NCBI GenBank assembly: GCA_040902845.1
Contig: JBBDWM010000010.1
Location: forward strand, 1-6,512
From: JALYNX01 sp040902845
GTDB taxonomy: Bacteria > Actinomycetota > Acidimicrobiia > Spongiisociales > ZC4RG35
DNA length: 6,512 nt
Reading direction: 5' to 3'
Shown: positions 6,411 to 6,512 of the stretch, piece by piece
How positions within the stretch are numbered: position 1 is the stretch's first letter
Layout of the letters: each line of letters starts with the position of its first letter
The notes under the pieces: generated by a model
Database searches by the model: none
Told to the model about the DNA's origin: nothing
Seen by the model: the letters and a program-made list of their open reading frames with translations, nothing else
Position numbers and translations under genes: made by a program

Positions 6411-6439
6411 TTGTGGTCTACCCGCGTTCTGAGTAGGTT
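6411..6439 (+). promoter_or_regulatory. Candidate promoter for the gene at the right edge
   Basis: TTGTGG at 6411-6416 and TAGGTT at 6434-6439 are separated by 17 bases, the ideal spacing for a housekeeping sigma factor. Each box keeps the most important positions (TTG and TAnnnT). A start near 6446 would give a leader of about 32 bases that contains the strong Shine-Dalgarno site. It would make the new gene independent of the NfeD-like gene upstream. Confidence 0.4.
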
Positions 6440-6464
6440 TCGACCCGGTTGTCGCTTCAAACAA

Positions 6465-6472
6465 GGGAGGAG
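6465..6472 (+). promoter_or_regulatory. Strong Shine-Dalgarno site setting a TTG start
   Basis: GGGAGGAG is the best ribosome-binding site in the window. It lies five bases before TTG at 6478-6480 (seven from the GGAGG core), which fixes that TTG as a start codon. Confidence 0.75.
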
Positions 6473-6477
6473 TCGAA

Positions 6478-6512
6478 TTGTCCCATTTGGACGATTGGCA
6501 GCTCGACGCGCT
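6478..6512 (+). CDS. Start of a gene cut by the window end, possibly CheC-like
   Basis: Eleven codons plus two bases are visible, beginning at a TTG and reading MSHLDDWQLDA, with the last partial codon CT consistent with Leu. The strong Shine-Dalgarno site and a well-spaced promoter candidate support a real gene. The stretch resembles the opening of CheC-type phosphatases, whose N-terminus commonly runs as a short lead then QLDALxEIGNIGAGHA. That assignment is inference from very few residues; CheC would dephosphorylate CheY-like receivers, which would fit the receiver gene nearby. Any other protein with an acidic N-terminal helix remains possible. Confidence 0.5.
   Translation, partial: MSHLDDWQLDA

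Noticed and set aside
5898..6464. A 188-codon frame antisense to the NfeD OB-fold region
   Set aside because: Shadow of the coding strand, with Gly/Arg/His-rich translation and no domain.

Overview
The window is high-GC DNA with compact genes, GTG/TTG as well as ATG starts, lipobox-type lipoproteins and several starts lacking a Shine-Dalgarno site. This suggests an actinobacterium (Actinomycetota). An Acidimicrobiia-like lineage is my guess and is not proven by the sequence. A run of exactly 100 N at 2149-2248 is a scaffold join of unknown true size, so this looks like a draft or metagenome assembly. Gene order across that run should not be trusted.

Left of the gap there is a divergent pair. 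One gene is a small lipoprotein on the minus strand, cut by the window start. The other is a complete lipid-anchored HtrA-type serine protease on the plus strand, with an intact His-Asp-Ser triad, one PDZ domain and an extra C-terminal alpha/beta domain. Between the protease and the gap there may be the last 23 codons of a minus-strand gene.

Right of the gap lie a VOC (glyoxalase-like) protein on the plus strand and, tail to tail with it, a small four-helix membrane protein of unknown role. Next comes a two-component region: a membrane histidine kinase (plus) and a stand-alone receiver protein (minus). Their stop codons overlap in the tetranucleotide TTAG. Divergent from the receiver gene is a long NfeD-type lipoprotein/membrane protein whose ClpP-like domain appears to have lost its catalytic serine. 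Both genes of that divergent pair have a TAnnnT hexamer 8-9 nt before the start codon and no Shine-Dalgarno site, as expected for leaderless transcripts. At the right edge, a strong Shine-Dalgarno site and a TTG start open a new gene; its first 11 residues resemble the start of CheC-type proteins.

Read together, the window is mostly envelope biology: periplasmic or extracytoplasmic proteolysis (HtrA), membrane quality (NfeD), and signal sensing (kinase plus receiver). I see no mobile element, CRISPR array, RNA gene or clear novel multi-gene system. The most interesting points are the pseudo-protease NfeD, the histidine-rich membrane sensor, the kinase/receiver pair with atypical key residues, and the protease's extra C-terminal domain. 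No gene-free stretch exceeds 300 bases.
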